This document shows, in pieces, positions 62,597 through 64,000 of a stretch of 64,000 bases of DNA. A program made the position numbers and the translations under genes. The notes below the pieces were generated by a model, which saw only the letters and a list, made by a program, of their open reading frames with translations, was not told where the DNA came from and did not search any database. Origin of the DNA: Tetrahymena elliotti 4EA (lineage: Eukaryota > Ciliophora > Oligohymenophorea > Hymenostomatida > Tetrahymenidae); assembly GCA_000231825.2 (NCBI GenBank), contig JH720309.1:85381-149380 (forward strand). The letters are read 5' to 3'. Position 1 is the first letter of the stretch, and the number at the start of each line of letters is the position of its first letter.

Positions 62597-62800
62597 GTTG
62601 TTTAAAGAAATAGAAGAATGTAGAAAACCTAATAGTTTATAACTTTATTGGGAGAATGATAAATAAATTAATAGTATTTTATATCCAGTACTTCTCCAAA
62701 TTTAGAATGCTTTATCTAACTAAGCATTTAGCTTACTAATTGAGAAAGCTAAGATAAGAATTTTGCTTAGTATTATTATTAAGTTTTAAAAATAGATTCT
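62597..62800 (+). CDS. Possible exon, unrecognised
   Basis: After a TTTGTAG acceptor a + strand frame reads LFKEIEECRKPNSLQLYWEN and QINSILYPVLLQIQNALSNQ, with more protein-like composition than the flanks. Start, end and partner exons are not found; it could be a gene remnant. Confidence 0.3.
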
Positions 62801-62901
62801 TTTTTAAGTAAAATTTTAAAAGTTTTTCAAAAAAAGAAATTTGAAAATGAAGAAAATAACTTTTTATTTAATTCTATTAAAGATTGAAAATTTAATTTAG
62901 A

Positions 62902-63102
62902 ATGTACAAAAGAAAAGATTTAAATTTAAGGTTTTTGAATGAGATTTCATAAGAAGTACAAAGTGAACAAGAAGAAGTACAAACAAAGATTAGCAAACGA
63001 ATTAGTGTTTAAATTAAAATGCAATTGAAAGAAAAATAAGAAATTGCTATATTTATAACGCAATAAATCTTTGGTTGCTGCAAGCTCCTTGTATTTGTTT
63101 GA
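62902..63102 (+). CDS. Possible small ORF, 66 residues
   Basis: ATG 62902 opens 66 codons to TGA 63100-63102. The middle is a charged, helix-prone stretch (EISQEVQSEQEEVQTKISKR) and the C-terminus is hydrophobic (IFGCCKLLVFV). It may belong with the exon at 62597-62800. No family is recognised. Confidence 0.35.
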
Positions 63103-63214
63103 ACTTTAAAATCTTTTCATCCATCCATCAATTAATCAAACTCAGCAATATAAAAGCAGCAGTTTTTAAATTAAATTAGTTATTTAGGTAATAAATAGCA
63201 ATTAAGCAAGCAGC

Positions 63215-64000
63215 TCATCTACCTAACATATTCTTGGTGGCCTTAGCACACTTGAAATCATCAGCAGGGTGACGATAGAAACTATTTATACAATTTAATA
63301 TTAAATAAATTCCTATTTAATAATCTATTAATCTTTATATCTAACTATCTTTCTGTCGGTAAATCAAAAGGTTTCCAAACAAACAGTCTAATTTAAACTT
63401 CAATGTAATAACGAAAATATTTACCTGATAACCTTTTTACCCCAAGCAAATCTATTTAAAATTAAAAAAAATTTAATTTAATAAAAGCTGAAATTTATAT
63501 CAAATAAATATTTGTTATTCAAATCAGATAGCAAATTAATGAATGAAATAATTAATTAATTACTGAGTGGCAAGATAACCTCTCAAGTTGATGTCATCCT
63601 TAGAACCAGGAATGTAGTTGTGGGCTTTTATATTTAAACAAAAATTTAGAAACTAAGAATTTATGTTTTATTTCAGCTAAAAATAATTTCTATTTTATCT
63701 GTATTATGAATAAATATATTAATAAATTGCATACTTTCAGTTAATTCTTCAAGCTTTTTATTTAATAAAAATATAATTTAGCATATTTATAAATAAACAA
63801 TAATAATGTTTAATTTACTTCAGTTTCAAGGCCTCTGAAGAAATCGAAGTTTTCGTGCATGAGGTAGTCCTTTTTTTAAAGAAAGAAGAGTTATTACTTA
63901 ATTATCCATTAATATTTTATTTCAAAATCTGCATTTAGGAAATCACTTTTGTGTCTTTCATATTTGCTAAGTTATTTTAAGAATTAATGAATATCAAGGT
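63215..64000 (-). CDS. 3' part of a multi-exon gene, unrecognised (5' end outside window)
   Basis: Exons on the complement are 63947-64000 (open at the window edge), 63819-63869, 63735-63753 (19 nt), 63564-63624, 63425-63451 (27 nt) and 63215-63281, ending TGA 63217-63215. The joined frame is continuous: NLANMKDTK, DYLMHENFDFFRGLETE, LEELTE, THNYIPGSKDDINLRGYLAT, QFAWGKKVIR, SFYRHPADDFKCAKATKNML. Codon use and the shared short-intron style support a real gene. The upstream donor (GTGATT at 63946) is atypical. I do not know the family; the size and sequence suggest a small soluble subunit of some complex. Confidence 0.7.

Noticed and set aside
1..64000. Telomerase RNA, tRNA genes and the Tetrahymena chromosome breakage sequence
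   Set aside because: Reading both strands I found no template-like CAACCCCAA in a fitting context, no tRNA cloverleaf and no TAAACCAACCTCTTT or its complement. A computed search would be more reliable.

Overview
The window reads as macronuclear DNA of an oligohymenophorean ciliate, most like Tetrahymena. It is extremely AT-rich. Real reading frames are full of in-frame TAA and TAG (glutamine) and close only at TGA. Introns are short (about 45-100 nt), start GTAA or GTAT and end TAG or AAG. A standard-code ORF search therefore shows almost none of the real genes. Genes were read here with TAA/TAG = Gln and TGA = stop.

Layout. 1-401: the tail of an unrecognised + strand gene. 2265-2459: a 64-residue gene (-). 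5540-16668: a very large secreted/membrane protein (+) with cysteine-rich repeats, a Pmp-like beta-helix with GGA[LV] motifs, an EGF-like motif and several C-terminal membrane helices. 17195-18850: a microsomal-type cytochrome P450 (-). 20868-21121: U3 snoRNA (+). 21750-23495: an N/Q/S-rich protein (-). 24.2-34 kb: a duplicated region with three damaged TPR genes, repeated flanks, a transposase relic and a fragment of a helicase gene. 34551-35014: a two-exon small gene (-). 35109-37532: an intact UPF1-like SF1 helicase (-). 39368-40879: the one intact TPR paralogue (-). 42214-43853: a HOP2-type protein with a long charged N-terminal extension (+). 45091-46334: a CFAP77 homologue (-). 47179-51337: a kinesin (-). 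54360 onward: a protein kinase (+). 63215-64000: the 3' end of an unrecognised multi-exon gene (-).

The outstanding feature is at 56462-61949. After its eighth ordinary exon, the kinase gene enters an array of about 80 introns in 5.5 kb, separated by exons that are nearly all exactly 3 nt long. Each unit reads (T)AG|NNN|GTAA, with units about 50-85 nt apart. The introns in two blocks are clearly copies of one another, while the 3-nt exon differs from unit to unit. The array begins in phase 0, so each micro-exon supplies one whole codon. Read in order, the first 54 mini-exons give 71 sense codons before the first TGA micro-exon (60079-60081). The array then continues for about 28 more units, with further TGA micro-exons, up to a terminal exon that itself starts with TGA. 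If this is spliced as it reads, the C-terminal tail of a kinase is assembled codon by codon, and any unit could be skipped without a frameshift.

Gene relations: HOP2-like, CFAP77 and kinesin are ordinary ciliate housekeeping, meiotic or ciliary genes. The TPR/helicase/transposase region is a turnover zone with gene conversion and decay. No function is claimed for genes listed as unrecognised.
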